This document shows positions 15,264 to 25,084 of a DNA stretch of 64,000 nt, piece after piece (positions within the stretch are counted from its first letter, which is position 1; every line of letters starts with the position of its first letter). Both the position numbers and the translations under genes were made by a program. The stretch comes from Austwickia sp. (GTDB taxonomy: Bacteria > Actinomycetota > Actinomycetes > Actinomycetales > Dermatophilaceae). Below the pieces are notes generated by a model that worked only from the letters and a program-made list of their open reading frames with translations, ran no database searches and had not been told where the DNA came from. The DNA lies in NCBI GenBank assembly GCA_016711265.1, contig JADJTI010000005.1, positions 434,001-498,000 of the forward strand, written 5' to 3'.

Positions 15264-16088
15264 ATGGCGAACTACACCGCCGCAGACATCAAGGCGCTCC
15301 GGGAGGCTACCGGGGCCGGAATGATGGACGTGAAGCGGGCGCTGGACGAGGCGAACGGGGATGCCGCTGCGGCCACCGAGATCCTGCGGATCAAGGGCCT
15401 CAAAGGGGTCACCAAACGAGAGGGCCGCTCGGCCTCCAACGGGCTGGTGGCAGCCAAGGTCGAGGGCGGCGCCGGCACCCTGGTCGAGGTCAACTGCGAG
15501 ACGGACTTCGTCGCCAAGGGTGAGAAGTTCATCGCGCTGGCCGACCGGGTCCTGGAGCAGGCGGTGACCACCGGTGCCGCCGATGCCGCGGCCCTGCTGG
15601 CCTCCGACCTGGACGGCAAGCCGGTCCAGGTGATGCTGGATGAGGCCAACGCCACCATCGGGGAGAAGATCGAGGTTCGCCACCTCGCCCGGGTCGAGGG
15701 TCCGCAGGTGATCTCTTACCTGCACAAGACCAGCCCGGACCTGCCCCCGCAGATCGGTGTGTTGCTCGCGTACGAGGGTGACGCCGCCATCGCCAAGGAC
15801 GTCGCGATGCACATCGCCGCGTTCTCCCCGACGGTGATGACCCGCGACGAGGTCGACGCGGCGGTCGTCGAGAACGAGCGGCGGATCGCGTTGGAGACGG
15901 CCAAGGAGGAGGGCAAGCCGGAGGCGGCGCTGCCCAAGATCGTCGAAGGCCGGGTCAACGGCTTCTTCGCCGAGAACGTACTGCTGGAGCAGAAGTTCGC
16001 CAAGGACCAGAAGAAGACCGTCAAGGCGGTTCTGGCCGAGGGCGGTACGACGGCCCTGGCCTTCGCGAGGATCCGCGTCGGCCACTGA
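15264..16088 (+). CDS. tsf: Translation elongation factor Ts
   Basis: Guanine-nucleotide exchange factor for EF-Tu, 274 aa. The N-terminal UBA-like module (ADIKALREATGAGMMDVKRALDEANGD) is followed by the core with the TDFVAKGE exchange motif (ETDFVAKGEKF). It continues through the two subdomains to FAKDQKKTVKAVL. Length and order after rpsB are standard. The ATG is preceded by AGGGA. A strong hairpin 25 bases after the stop separates it from pyrH. Confidence 0.97.
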   Translation: MANYTAADIKALREATGAGMMDVKRALDEANGDAAAATEILRIKGLKGVTKREGRSASNGLVAAKVEGGAGTLVEVNCETDFVAKGEKFIALADRVLEQAVTTGAADAAALLASDLDGKPVQVMLDEANATIGEKIEVRHLARVEGPQVISYLHKTSPDLPPQIGVLLAYEGDAAIAKDVAMHIAAFSPTVMTRDEVDAAVVENERRIALETAKEEGKPEAALPKIVEGRVNGFFAENVLLEQKFAKDQKKTVKAVLAEGGTTALAFARIRVGH

Positions 16089-16112
16089 GCCGGCCCTGAA
16101 CCGATCCAGCCG

Positions 16113-16146
16113 CTGACCCCCCGTTTCGTCGGAGACGGGGGGTCAG
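16113..16146 (+). terminator. Terminator after tsf
   Basis: CTGACCCCCCGT (16113-16124) and ACGGGGGGTCAG (16135-16146) form a perfect 12-bp stem with a 10-base loop, 25 bases past the tsf stop. It separates rpsB-tsf from the pyrH operon. There is no U-tract, as is usual in high-G+C genomes. Confidence 0.75.
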
Positions 16147-16235
16147 TGGTTGACTGGGGCCGGGCGATCTCCCGCGGGATGGCCCGGGCCCCGGGCCCAG
16201 GACTGAGGCTCACTCACCTGCCAAGGAGATCGCGC

Positions 16236-16961
16236 GTGTCCGCTGGGAACCGCCGTTATCGTCGCGTGCTGCTGAAGCTGTCGGGGGAGGCCTTCGGCGG
16301 TGGCCAGATCGGCGTCGACCCCGACATCGTCAAGGGCATCGCCCGCCAGATCGCCGGGGCCGCCAAGACCGGCGTCGAGGTCGCCATCGTGGTCGGCGGC
16401 GGCAACTTCTTCCGGGGCGCCGAACTGCAGAAGCGGGGCATGGAACGCTCCCGCGCCGACTACATGGGGATGCTCGGCACGGTGATGAACTGCCTGGCGC
16501 TGCAGGACTTCCTGGAGAAGGAAGGGATCGACACCCGGGTGCAGACGGCCATCACGATGGGCCAGGTGGCCGAGCCGTACATCCCGCGGCGCGCCGTCCG
16601 GCACCTCGAAAAGGGCCGCATCGTGATCTTCGGCGCCGGCGCCGGGATGCCGTTCTTCTCCACCGACACCGTCTCGGCCCAGCGCGCGCTGGAGTGCCGC
16701 TGCGACGCCGTACTGATGAGCAAGAACGGCGTGGACGGCGTGTACGACTCGGACCCGCGCACCAACCCCGACGCCCGCCTGCTCGAGCGGGTGACCTTCG
16801 CCGATGCGCTACAACAGGGTCTGAAGGTGGTGGACGCCGCCGCGTTCAGCCTCTGCATGGAGAACGAACTGCCCATGGTGGTCTTCGGTATCCAGGGCGA
16901 AGACAGCATCGGCGCAGCGGTCCGTGGTGAGAGAATCGGCACGCAGGTGTACGCCGGGTAG
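16236..16961 (+). CDS. pyrH: Uridylate kinase (UMP kinase)
   Basis: Phosphorylates UMP to UDP in pyrimidine nucleotide synthesis; cytoplasmic hexamer of the amino-acid kinase fold. The protein has 241 aa. It begins [14 protein letters not shown] and has [41 protein letters not shown] and [12 protein letters not shown]. The GTG at 16236 is chosen because AAGGAG stands 7 bases before it and the conserved text starts just after. It is first in the pyrH-frr-cdsA-rlmN run. Confidence 0.96.
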   Translation: MSAGNRRYRRVLLKLSGEAFGGGQIGVDPDIVKGIARQIAGAAKTGVEVAIVVGGGNFFRGAELQKRGMERSRADYMGMLGTVMNCLALQDFLEKEGIDTRVQTAITMGQVAEPYIPRRAVRHLEKGRIVIFGAGAGMPFFSTDTVSAQRALECRCDAVLMSKNGVDGVYDSDPRTNPDARLLERVTFADALQQGLKVVDAAAFSLCMENELPMVVFGIQGEDSIGAAVRGERIGTQVYAG

Positions 16962-17042
16962 CTGACGGCCGGTGGTAGGCCGCCGCATCAGATGCAGGAG
17001 ACAGAGACCGGCCAGGTGGCCGGCCGCAGCGAAGGAGTCCCC

Positions 17043-17600
17043 ATGCTGGACGAAATCATGCTCGAGGCCGAGCTCAAGATGGACAAGGCCGTCGAGGTCG
17101 CCAAGGAGGACTTCGCCGCGATCCGCACCGGACGCGCCAACGCCGCGATGTTCAGCCGGCTCCAGGTGGACTACTACGGCGCCCCCACCCCGATGCAGCA
17201 GTTGGCCTCCTTCCAGACCCCCGAGGCCCGCACGATGCTGATCACCCCGTTCGACAAGGGGGCGATGCACAACATCGAGAAGGCCATCCGGGACTCCGAC
17301 CTGGGCGTGAACCCGAGCAACGACGGCCACGCGATCCGCTGCGTGCTGCCCGAGCTCACCCAGGAGCGTCGCAAGGAGTACATCAAAATGGCCCACCGCA
17401 AGGGCGAAGAGGCCAAGGTGTCGATCCGCAACGTACGTCGGCACGCCAAGGACGCGATCGACCGCGCCGTCAAGGACGGCGACGTGGGTGAGGACGAGGG
17501 CCGACACAGCGAGAAGGACCTGGAGGCGCTGACCAAGAAGCACGTGGACCTGGTGGACACCCTGCTCAAGGGCAAGGAGTCGGAACTGCTCGAGGTGTGA
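17043..17600 (+). CDS. frr: Ribosome recycling factor
   Basis: Splits post-termination ribosomes together with EF-G. The protein is 185 aa, the standard length, with the conserved RTGRANAAMFSRLQVDYYG and the C-terminal long-helix text (EERRKEYIKMAHRKGEEAKVSIRNVRR type). AAGGAG lies 6 bases before ATG 17043; an in-frame ATG at 16992 is less likely. Its stop overlaps the cdsA GTG by four bases (GTGA), so cdsA is translationally coupled. Confidence 0.96.
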   Translation: MLDEIMLEAELKMDKAVEVAKEDFAAIRTGRANAAMFSRLQVDYYGAPTPMQQLASFQTPEARTMLITPFDKGAMHNIEKAIRDSDLGVNPSNDGHAIRCVLPELTQERRKEYIKMAHRKGEEAKVSIRNVRRHAKDAIDRAVKDGDVGEDEGRHSEKDLEALTKKHVDLVDTLLKGKESELLEV

Positions 17601-18538
17601 GCGGTCCGCCCCCGATGACGCCCGAACCGATCACCGATCCGGAGTCTGCCGTGTCGCACCCCGCTGACGGCGGCGAGGCCACGCCGACGGGTCCGGGTTC
17701 GGGGAAGGCCGGGAAGGCCGGCACGACCGGGCGCGCGGGGCGCAACCTTCCGGCGGCGATCGGGGTGGGGCTTCTCCTGGCAGGCCTCATCATCGCCAGC
17801 CTCTGGCTGGCCCACTGGGGCTTCGTCGCCTTGGCCACGACCGCCCTGGTCATCGGCATGATCGAGCTGCGCGGCGGGATGCGCGCCGGGCACATCGCCA
17901 TCCCCACCGTGCCGGTGCTCGTCGGCGGCGCGTCGATGATGATCGGCGCGTACCTGTGGGGTCCGCATGCGCTGTTGGTGATCTTCGGCCTGACCTTGTT
18001 GTCGGTGGTGTGTTGGCGGGCTTTGGGTGACGCCAAGGGCGCGGTCCGCGACATCGCGGGCGGGATGTTCGTGGTGACTTATGCGCCGTTCCTGGCAGCG
18101 TTCTCCTCGCTGATGCTGCGCGAGGACGACGGGCCGGCGCGCGTGTTCGTGTTCTGCCTGGCCACCGCCTTCAGCGACATCGGCGGCTACATCGCCGGGG
18201 TGTGGAAGGGTAAGCATCCGATGGCGCCATCGGTGAGTCCGAAGAAGTCGTGGGAGGGTTTCGCGGGGTCGGTCACCGCCTGTGTGCTGATGGGTGCGTG
18301 GTCGGTGCCGTGGGCCCTGGGTGGAACCTGGTGGGCCGGCGCGCTGGTGGGTGCGGTCGCGGCGGCGTTCGGCACCATGGGGGACCTGGCCGAATCACTG
18401 ATCAAACGGGACCTGGGGATCAAGGACATGGGTCATCTGTTGCCCGGTCATGGCGGCCTGATGGACCGGTTGGACTCGCTGCTGGTGATGGCCGCGCCAT
18501 CGTGGTTGCTGCTGTACGTGTTGGTCCCGGTCCAATGA
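17597..18538 (+). CDS. cdsA: Phosphatidate cytidylyltransferase
   Basis: Makes CDP-diacylglycerol from phosphatidate and CTP, the branch point of phospholipid synthesis. Integral membrane protein of 313 aa with about eight hydrophobic segments after a roughly 50-residue Gly/Thr/Pro-rich cytoplasmic start. The CDS signature is present near the C-terminus: [33 protein letters not shown]. The GTG start overlaps the frr stop and its own stop overlaps the rlmN ATG (ATGA). Confidence 0.95.
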   Translation: MSGPPPMTPEPITDPESAVSHPADGGEATPTGPGSGKAGKAGTTGRAGRNLPAAIGVGLLLAGLIIASLWLAHWGFVALATTALVIGMIELRGGMRAGHIAIPTVPVLVGGASMMIGAYLWGPHALLVIFGLTLLSVVCWRALGDAKGAVRDIAGGMFVVTYAPFLAAFSSLMLREDDGPARVFVFCLATAFSDIGGYIAGVWKGKHPMAPSVSPKKSWEGFAGSVTACVLMGAWSVPWALGGTWWAGALVGAVAAAFGTMGDLAESLIKRDLGIKDMGHLLPGHGGLMDRLDSLLVMAAPSWLLLYVLVPVQ

Positions 18539-19710
18539 CCGATACCGAGGAGTCCGCGACGCAGGGGCCGCCGCGGGGGCGCCCGGCCCCCGGAGTGCTG
18601 ACGTTCGCGCCGACGGGGGCCGCCCGGCGTACCCCGCCGCCCACCCACCTGGCCGACCTGGACGCGGCACAACGCCGCGAGGCGGTCATCGCGGCCGGCC
18701 ACCCGGCGTACCGAGCCACCCAGGTGGCCACCCACTATTTCGAGCGGTTCGTCGACGACCCGGACGAGATGACCGACCTGCCCAAGCGTGGCCGGGCCGA
18801 GTTGGTGGCGGCGCTGCTGCCGCGGCTGCTGACGCCGTTGCGGACGATTGACTGCGACGGCGGTACGACGGTGAAGACCGCCTGGCGGCTGCACGACGGG
18901 GCGGTGGTCGAGTCGGTCCTGATGCGGTACCCGCGCCGGGTGACGATCTGCGTGTCCAGCCAGGCGGGGTGCGGGATGAACTGCCCGTTCTGCGCGACCG
19001 GGCAGCAGGGGCTGACCCGAAACCTGTCCACCGCGGAGATCGTGGAGCAGGTCGTGGCCGCGGCCCGGCTGCTGCGGCGCGAGGGGCTGGCGGGGGAGCG
19101 TTTCGATGTGCCGCTGCGGGTCTCAAACGTGGTGTTCATGGGGATGGGCGAGGCGCTGGCGAACTACCCGCGCGCGATCGAGGCGCTGCGGCGGCTGGTG
19201 GACCCGACCCCCGATGGCCTGGGGATGTCGGCGCGCGGGATCACGATGTCGACGGTGGGGCTGGTGCCCGGCATCGACAAGCTGGCGGCCGAGGGACTGC
19301 CGGTGACGCTGGCGCTGAGCCTGCACGCGCCCGACGACGAGCTGCGGGACACGCTGGTGCCGATCAACACCCGGTTCTCGGTGGGCGAGGCACTGGACGC
19401 GGCGTACCGGTATTTCGAGACGACCGGGCGTCGGGTGTCGATCGAGTACGCGCTGATCCGGGACATCAACGACCAGGGCTGGCGGGCCGACCTGCTGGCC
19501 CGGGAGCTGCGCCGGCGAGGCAACGGGTGGGTGCACGTGAACCCGATCCCGCTGAACCCGACGCCGGGCTCGAAGTGGACGGCGTCGCGGCCCGGGGTGC
19601 AGCAACACTTTGTCGAGCGGCTGCGCGCGGCGGGCATCCCGACGACCGTGCGGGACACCCGCGGCCGGGAGATCGACGGCGCCTGCGGCCAACTCGCCGC
19701 CTTGGTGTGA
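18535..19710 (+). CDS. rlmN: Dual-specificity rRNA/tRNA methyltransferase RlmN
   Basis: Radical-SAM enzyme that methylates C2 of adenosine 2503 in 23S rRNA and A37 in some tRNAs. The protein has 391 aa. The [4Fe-4S]-binding CxxxCxxC motif is present in [19 protein letters not shown]. Other markers are [39 protein letters not shown] and the catalytic Cys in [10 protein letters not shown]. It starts at ATG 18535, overlapping the cdsA stop. It is the last gene of the run; a terminator follows. Confidence 0.96.
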   Translation: MTDTEESATQGPPRGRPAPGVLTFAPTGAARRTPPPTHLADLDAAQRREAVIAAGHPAYRATQVATHYFERFVDDPDEMTDLPKRGRAELVAALLPRLLTPLRTIDCDGGTTVKTAWRLHDGAVVESVLMRYPRRVTICVSSQAGCGMNCPFCATGQQGLTRNLSTAEIVEQVVAAARLLRREGLAGERFDVPLRVSNVVFMGMGEALANYPRAIEALRRLVDPTPDGLGMSARGITMSTVGLVPGIDKLAAEGLPVTLALSLHAPDDELRDTLVPINTRFSVGEALDAAYRYFETTGRRVSIEYALIRDINDQGWRADLLARELRRRGNGWVHVNPIPLNPTPGSKWTASRPGVQQHFVERLRAAGIPTTVRDTRGREIDGACGQLAALV

Positions 19711-19777
19711 GCCGACGGCCGTGGTGCTTCGGCGCTGACGCTGAGGTGCCGTTGCGGGGCTGATTGTTACCTCCGAC

Positions 19778-19824
19778 GGTCACTCAGGCGCTGTCCACGT
19801 CGGCCGAACAGCACCTGAGTGACC
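19778..19824. terminator. Bidirectional terminator between rlmN and the LOG-family gene
   Basis: GGTCACTCAGGCGCTG (19778-19793) pairs with CAGCACCTGAGTGACC (19809-19824), with one mismatch and a 15-base loop. It lies between two convergent genes and can serve both strands. Confidence 0.7.
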
Positions 19825-19879
19825 CCTGAGGTGGAGGCCGCGGAGCCCGAGGTGGGTAGGAAGTCTGCGCTAAGCGAGT

Positions 19880-20995
19880 TCACCGCTCGTCGGCTGCGCC
19901 CGTCATCCGCGCCATGAGGTCGGCGGCGGCGGCGATGTCGTCGACCAGGTGGATGGCGCGACTGAGGGTGCGCCGTTCGGCCAGTGCGGTGACGACCGGC
20001 CACACCGGGATCCGCTGGGTCCAGTGGTGCGTGCCGACCAGCACCACGGGCGGGATCGGGCCGTCCCCGTTGGCGTAGTACCGCGGCGTGATGGCTTGGA
20101 ACAGTTCTTGCACGGTCCCGGCGGCGCCCGGCAGAATCACCAAACCAGCGGTACAACGGGCCAGCAGCTCGTCCTCGCGCACCGCGTTGGAGAAGAATTT
20201 CGCGATCCCGTCGCAGAACACGTTTGGTGGTTCATGTCCGTAGAACCAGGTCGGTACGCCGACGCTGCGGACTCCCGCGGAACCCAGGGGCACGGCCAGC
20301 GCGCGCAGCACCGCAAACGCCGCGTCCGCCCACGCCTGCACGTGTCCGTCGAAGGTGGGCACCGCCGCCAGGGCGGCCACCATCGCGTCCAACTCGGTGT
20401 CGTCGCGGCAGAGGGCACCCAGATTGGCGGCCTCCATGGCCCCCGGGCCCCCGCCGGTCACCACCACCATTCCGAGCGCCCCGAGCCGCAGTCCCAGGCC
20501 CGCTGCCTGCCGGTAACCCGGCTCATCGCGTCGTACCGCGTGCCCACCCATGACACCGGCCAGCGGCGCCCCGTCGGCCACCTCCTGCAACGCGTCCGCC
20601 ATGCCGGTGTCGTGAATGGCCGCCACCATTGCCGCGAAGACGTCATGGCTGCGCCGGGTGTGCACGCTCCAGTGGTACGCGCGGGCGTCGAGCGTGTCGT
20701 CGTACCCACGCTCCGTGAGACCGGCGTACAACTCATCGGCCTGGTACAACCGGGTGCGGAAGGCATCCACCGGGGCCTGTGTGACCGCGGGAAACACCAC
20801 CGCGCCGTGCTCGATTAAATGCTGTGCCAGGCGCCGGGTCACCCTGCCCCCCAGCACCACCAGCCCGGCCAGATCGCTGCGCTCCAGGAGCAGCGATTCA
20901 CAGGACTCCAGGTCGAGACCGTGTAACCGGATGCCAGCGGGGGAGCCACCGGCATTCAGGAACGCCACCAGCGCGGCGACGGTCTCGATCTCCAT
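19880..20995 (-). CDS. LOG family / nucleotide 5'-monophosphate nucleosidase-like protein
   Basis: Protein of 371 aa with a Rossmann-type core of the lysine-decarboxylase-like (LOG) family. The core has GGGPGAMEAANLGA near residue 180 and PGAAGTVQELFQA near 285, corresponding to the PGGxGTxxE motif with one Gly to Ala change. LOG proteins cleave nucleoside 5'-monophosphates to base and ribose phosphate (cytokinin activation in plants, nucleotide salvage in bacteria). This member has a long N-terminal domain of about 130 residues, as in PpnN-type enzymes. Substrate and physiological role are not determined here. It is divergent from the propionyl-CoA synthetase gene. Confidence 0.8.
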   Translation of the reverse strand: MEIETVAALVAFLNAGGSPAGIRLHGLDLESCESLLLERSDLAGLVVLGGRVTRRLAQHLIEHGAVVFPAVTQAPVDAFRTRLYQADELYAGLTERGYDDTLDARAYHWSVHTRRSHDVFAAMVAAIHDTGMADALQEVADGAPLAGVMGGHAVRRDEPGYRQAAGLGLRLGALGMVVVTGGGPGAMEAANLGALCRDDTELDAMVAALAAVPTFDGHVQAWADAAFAVLRALAVPLGSAGVRSVGVPTWFYGHEPPNVFCDGIAKFFSNAVREDELLARCTAGLVILPGAAGTVQELFQAITPRYYANGDGPIPPVVLVGTHHWTQRIPVWPVVTALAERRTLSRAIHLVDDIAAAADLMARMTGAADER

Positions 20996-21376
20996 TCACG
21001 CATCATGCATCGGCCCGTCATCCTCCCGTTGCTTTTCGGGGCGGATCCGCTGGCACCCTGAGCGGGTGATCCGCCCTGAGCGCCGGGGCTGATCGGAAGG
21101 CTCGCGATCCGACCGGAGAGTGGGCACCCCCGTAGGGCCTTGGGCACCGCGGGTGGGGGTGGGGGCGCGGCGGCGCGAATCAGGGGCTGTTCGTGCCCGC
21201 CGCGATTCCCCGGGGCGCCGGCCCGACGCGCGTGCCCGCCCTCTCGACGGCAGACATGCCGAGCGGACGACACATCACCGGTGGCCGCCCGGCGCGCCCG
21301 GTGACCGACCGAATCGACCGTCCAGGCTTGCGCAGGGGATGTCCGATATTGCTGGGCGAGCAGACGGCGTACCAAG
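20996..21376. other. 381-bp divergent intergenic region
   Basis: This region lies between the LOG-family gene and prpE. GGGCGGATC (21039-21047) and GATCCGCCC (21068-21076) form a 9-bp inverted repeat that could be an operator or a hairpin. The remainder is G+C-rich with a G-run near 21150-21170. No convincing gene, RNA or -35/-10 pair was found. Confidence 0.4.
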
Positions 21377-23290
21377 ATGTCGGGCATGACGACTGGGGCT
21401 TATCGAGAACTGCACGAGCGCAGCAGCACCGACCCGGCTTCCTTCTGGGGTGAAGCGGCCGAAGGCATCGACTGGATCACCAAGCCGACGACCGTCCTGG
21501 ATGACAGCAAGCCGCCGTTCTACCGGTGGTTCGCCGATGGGACGTTGAACACCTGCTACAACGCGCTGGACCGGCACGTGGCCAACGGGCGCGCCGACCA
21601 GGCGGCCATCCACTACGAGAGCCCGGTGACCGGTACGTCGCGCAGCTACACCTACGCCGAGCTGCTGGAGCACGTCGCCAAGTGCGCCGGCGCGCTGCGC
21701 AACCTGGGCGTAACCAAGGGCGACCGGGTCGTCATCTACATGCCGATGATCCCCGAGGCCGTCATCGCGATGCTTGCCTGCGCCCGCCTCGGCGCCATCC
21801 ACTCGGTGGTCTTCGGCGGCTTCGCGCCCGCCGAGCTGGCCGCCCGCATCGACGACGCGGCGCCGAAGCTGATCATCGCCGGCTCTTGTGGCATCGAGCC
21901 TAACCGGGTCGTGCCGTACAAGCCGTTCCTTGACCAGGCCATCGAGCGCTCCGAGCATAAGCCGGAGAAGTGCATCATGTTCCAGCGCGAGCAGGGTCCG
22001 GCCACCCTCATTGAGGGTCGCGACCTCGACTGGAACGACCTGATGAGCGACTCCACGATCGAGCCGGCCGAGTGTGTCGAGGTGGCCGCCACCGACCCGC
22101 TGTACATCCTCTACACCTCCGGCACCACCGGTAAGCCCAAGGGCATCGTCCGCGACAACGGCGGGCACGCCGTGGCGATGCACTGGTCGCTGCCCAACCT
22201 GTACGGCGTCGGCCCCGGCGGCGTATGGTGGGCCGCCAGCGATGTCGGCTGGGTCGTCGGCCACTCCTACATCGTGTACTCGCCGCTGCTGGTCGGCGCG
22301 ACCTCGATTTTCTTCGAGGGCAAGCCGGTCGGCACCCCCGACGCGGGAGCGTTCTGGCGGGTCATCGAGAAGCACAAGGTCGAGGCGATGTTCACCGCGC
22401 CGACGGCGTTCCGGGCCATCAAGAAGGAAGACCCGAACGCCGAGCACCTCAAGAAGTACGACGTGTCCTCCCTCAAGCGACTGTTCCTGGCGGGCGAGCG
22501 GCTCGACCCCGACACCTACCACTGGGCGCACGGCACTCTCGGCATCCCGGTGATCGACAACTGGTGGCAGACCGAGACGGGCTGGCCGATCGCGACCAAC
22601 CCGGTCGGCGTGGAAGAACTCGAGGTCAAGCCGGGATCACCCAGCGTCCCGACGCCCGGCTACCACGTGCACGTGCTCGACGACCTGGGCAACCAGTTGC
22701 CCGCGAACTCCGAGGGTGCGATCGCGATCAAGCTGCCGATGCCCCCCGGAACCCTGCCCACCTTGTGGCAGGACGATGACCGCTACGTCTCCAGCTACCT
22801 GTCGGCGTACGAGGGCTACTACCTGACCGGCGACGGCGGCTTCATCGACGAGGACGGCTACGTCTACGTCATGGGCCGCACCGACGACGTCCTCAACGTC
22901 GCCGGGCACCGGCTCTCCACCGGGTCGATCGAGGCCGCGCTGTCCGGGCACCCCAAGGTCGCCGAGTGCGCGGTCATCGGGGTGCACGACGATCTCAAGG
23001 GTCAGATCCCGCGGGCGCTGGTGGTGCTGAAGTCCGGCGTCGATGTCTCCGGTGAGGGCCAGACCGAGCAGCTGCGAGCCGAGCTGGTCGAGCGGGTGCG
23101 CAACGAGGTCGGCGCCGTCGCGGCACTCAAGGTGGTCGACGTCGTGGTGGCGTTGCCCAAGACCCGCTCCGGCAAGATCCTGCGCAAGACGATGCGGCAG
23201 ATCGCCGACGGACAGGAAGCCATGGTGCCCTCGACCATCGAGGACGCCAGCGTGCTGGACAAGCTGCGCCCGGTGCTCGAAAAGCACTGA
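21377..23290 (+). CDS. prpE: Propionyl-CoA synthetase-like acyl-CoA ligase
   Basis: AMP-forming acyl-CoA synthetase of 637 aa. It has the acetyl-CoA synthetase N-terminal region (YRELHERSSTDPASFWGEAA), the adenylation P-loop YTSGTTGKPKGI, VWWAASDVGWVVGHSYIVYSPLL, DNWWQTETGWPI and the C-terminal Lys motif TRSGKILRKTMR that is acetylated to control activity. WWQTETGWPI and the overall text fit the PrpE/ACSS3 group (propionate or acetoacetate) better than Acs. It feeds propionate into propionyl-CoA metabolism. The ATG at 21386 is an alternative start. It is monocistronic with a very strong terminator. Confidence 0.87.
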   Translation: MSGMTTGAYRELHERSSTDPASFWGEAAEGIDWITKPTTVLDDSKPPFYRWFADGTLNTCYNALDRHVANGRADQAAIHYESPVTGTSRSYTYAELLEHVAKCAGALRNLGVTKGDRVVIYMPMIPEAVIAMLACARLGAIHSVVFGGFAPAELAARIDDAAPKLIIAGSCGIEPNRVVPYKPFLDQAIERSEHKPEKCIMFQREQGPATLIEGRDLDWNDLMSDSTIEPAECVEVAATDPLYILYTSGTTGKPKGIVRDNGGHAVAMHWSLPNLYGVGPGGVWWAASDVGWVVGHSYIVYSPLLVGATSIFFEGKPVGTPDAGAFWRVIEKHKVEAMFTAPTAFRAIKKEDPNAEHLKKYDVSSLKRLFLAGERLDPDTYHWAHGTLGIPVIDNWWQTETGWPIATNPVGVEELEVKPGSPSVPTPGYHVHVLDDLGNQLPANSEGAIAIKLPMPPGTLPTLWQDDDRYVSSYLSAYEGYYLTGDGGFIDEDGYVYVMGRTDDVLNVAGHRLSTGSIEAALSGHPKVAECAVIGVHDDLKGQIPRALVVLKSGVDVSGEGQTEQLRAELVERVRNEVGAVAALKVVDVVVALPKTRSGKILRKTMRQIADGQEAMVPSTIEDASVLDKLRPVLEKH

Positions 23291-23310
23291 GCCGCAAGCG
23301 CACGGACACC

Positions 23311-23352
23311 GGCTCGGGGGCCGGACGGCGATCGCCGTCCGGCCCCCGAGCC
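23311..23352 (+). terminator. Terminator: 42-bp perfect palindrome after prpE
   Basis: The arms begin GGCTCGGGGGCCGGACGGCG and are perfectly self-complementary over 21 bp with no unpaired loop bases. It starts 20 bases after the prpE stop. Confidence 0.75.
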
Positions 23353-23536
23353 GCGTCCGGGCTCCCAGGTGAGCGCCCCCTCGCGACGGCCCACCGCGTG
23401 GCTGCGCCTCGCGGGGCCGGGTAGGCTGTCCTGGGCGCCCTCGCACAGGACACCCCCGGCCGCAGTGTCGAACCGGCCGGCATCATCTGGAAGCTCAGCG
23501 CACGTCAGGATGGACCGGAACAGGGAGGTGAGGCAT

Positions 23537-23599
23537 ATGCCGCAGAGGATGTCGACGACGTCCCCGCCGGGCGCCTCCTGTAGACCGGTCGGTGGTTGA
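23537..23599 (+). CDS. Possible 20-codon leader peptide upstream of the polyamine transporter
   Basis: The 531-bp gap 23291-23821 holds the prpE terminator and this short frame. ATG 23537 is preceded by GGGAGGTGAGG, one of the best ribosome-binding sites in the window. The frame ends after 20 codons (MPQRMSTTSPPGASCRPVGG). It could be an upstream regulatory reading frame for the polyamine operon that begins 223 bases later. No homology is recognised. The remaining gap to 23821 shows no other gene and no recognised riboswitch. Confidence 0.3.
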   Translation: MPQRMSTTSPPGASCRPVGG

Positions 23600-23821
23600 C
23601 CCCGGAGCCTCGCGGGAGCCGTTATCCCTCCCGCCGCTGGAATCTCCATCCTGCCTGCTACCCCCGGCGGCCCCGCCACCATCGTGGCGACGCCCGTCAC
23701 CGCTGTCACTCTGCCTGTTTGCGCCACACCCGTGGCACTATCGTCGGCCTTCCGGTCACCGCACTCGAAGGCTCTACGGCCCTGCCGGTCGGCAGCGGCC
23801 GCTCGTGAGGAGGAATCCCTA

Positions 23822-25084
23822 TTGAATGCCCTGACACCGCGCGACCCGATCCGTCGCCATGGCTTGACCGCGGGTCGCGCGCAGTATGCGGCATTCCGCC
23901 CCACCCGCAGGAACGTCTTGGCCGGTTTCGCCGGTGCTGCAGGGCTGGGCGCCCTGGCCGGGTGTGCTGCCCCGGCGCCGCCACCGGCCGCCACCGCGTC
24001 CTCTGCCGGCGCCAGCGCCTCGATCTGGTTGGCCCCGGATCGTTCGGACAGCGAAAAGCTGGTCCGCTTCTCGAACTGGACCGAATACCTGGACCGCTCG
24101 GAGGACAACAAGTCCTACCCGTCGTTGCTGGCCTTCAGCAAGGCCACCGGGATCGCCGTCGACTACACCGAGAACATCGACGACAACGACACCTACGTCG
24201 CCAAGGTCGCCCCGCTGTGGCGGGCCCGTAAGGATTTCGGCGCGGACCTGGTCGTCCTCTCGGACTGGATGGTCAACCGGATCATGACGGACCAGCTCGC
24301 GGCGCCGCTGGACCACTCCCGAATCCCCAACGCCAAGAATGTGCTCACCGCCCTGCACGACGTCAGCTACGACCCGGGCCGCAGGTATTCGCTGCCCTGG
24401 CAGAGCGGTTTCGCCGGGCTCGCCTACAACCGCAAGAAACTGGGCCGCGACCTGCGCACCGTCGCCGACTTGTGGGCGCCTGATCTCAAGGGCCGGGTCA
24501 CGCTGCTGTCCGAGATGCGCGACACGGTCGGACTGATCATGCTCGCCCAAGGCACCGATGTGTCAAAGCCGTTCGACAAGACGGCCATGGAGCGCGGGTT
24601 CGATGAGGTGCGCCGCCGGATCGCCGACGGCTATGTACGCCGGGTGCGCGGCAATTCCTATATCGAGGACTTCAAGAGCGGCAACGCGGTGGCCGGCTTC
24701 GCCTGGAGCGGAGACATCTTCAGCCTCCGCAGCGACCTCGGAACGCAGGACTGGCAGTTCGTGATGCCCGAGTCCGGGGGCATCCTGTGGAGCGACACCG
24801 CCCTGATCCCGGTCACCACGCCTCATCGGGCCAACGCCGAGCGCCTGCTCGACTACTACTACGACCCGGCGGTCGCCGCCCAGGTCGCGGCCTACGTGAA
24901 CTACATCTGCCCGGTACAAGGTGCCCAGGCGGCGATGGAGAAGATCGACCCAGCGCTGGCCACCAGCCCGTTCATCTTCCCGACCGCCGACTACCTGGCC
25001 ACGTATGCCAAGGAGTTCCGCGCCCTGAGCCCCACCGAGGATGCCGACTACAGCGCCACCTGGGCCAAGGTCGTGGGGAACTGA
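23822..25084 (+). CDS. potD: Spermidine/putrescine-binding lipoprotein (PotD-like)
   Basis: Substrate-binding component of a polyamine ABC importer, 420 aa. A twin-arginine-type signal (PTRRNVLAGFAGAAGLGALAGC) combines an RR motif with a lipobox, so it is probably exported folded and lipid-anchored. The mature part has the PotD/PotF pattern (VRFSNWTEYLD, FSKATGIAVDYTENIDDNDTYVAKV, LVVLSDWMVNRI, LPWQSGFAGLAYNRK, GNAVAGFAWSGDI). The start is TTG 23822, placed 8 bases after a perfect AGGAGG; no better start fits. The stop overlaps the next ATG (TGATG). Confidence 0.92.
   Translation: MNALTPRDPIRRHGLTAGRAQYAAFRPTRRNVLAGFAGAAGLGALAGCAAPAPPPAATASSAGASASIWLAPDRSDSEKLVRFSNWTEYLDRSEDNKSYPSLLAFSKATGIAVDYTENIDDNDTYVAKVAPLWRARKDFGADLVVLSDWMVNRIMTDQLAAPLDHSRIPNAKNVLTALHDVSYDPGRRYSLPWQSGFAGLAYNRKKLGRDLRTVADLWAPDLKGRVTLLSEMRDTVGLIMLAQGTDVSKPFDKTAMERGFDEVRRRIADGYVRRVRGNSYIEDFKSGNAVAGFAWSGDIFSLRSDLGTQDWQFVMPESGGILWSDTALIPVTTPHRANAERLLDYYYDPAVAAQVAAYVNYICPVQGAQAAMEKIDPALATSPFIFPTADYLATYAKEFRALSPTEDADYSATWAKVVGN

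Noticed and set aside
23353..23821. Riboswitch upstream of the polyamine operon
   Set aside because: No known riboswitch consensus or conserved pairing pattern could be recognised; only a short frame with a ribosome-binding site stands out.
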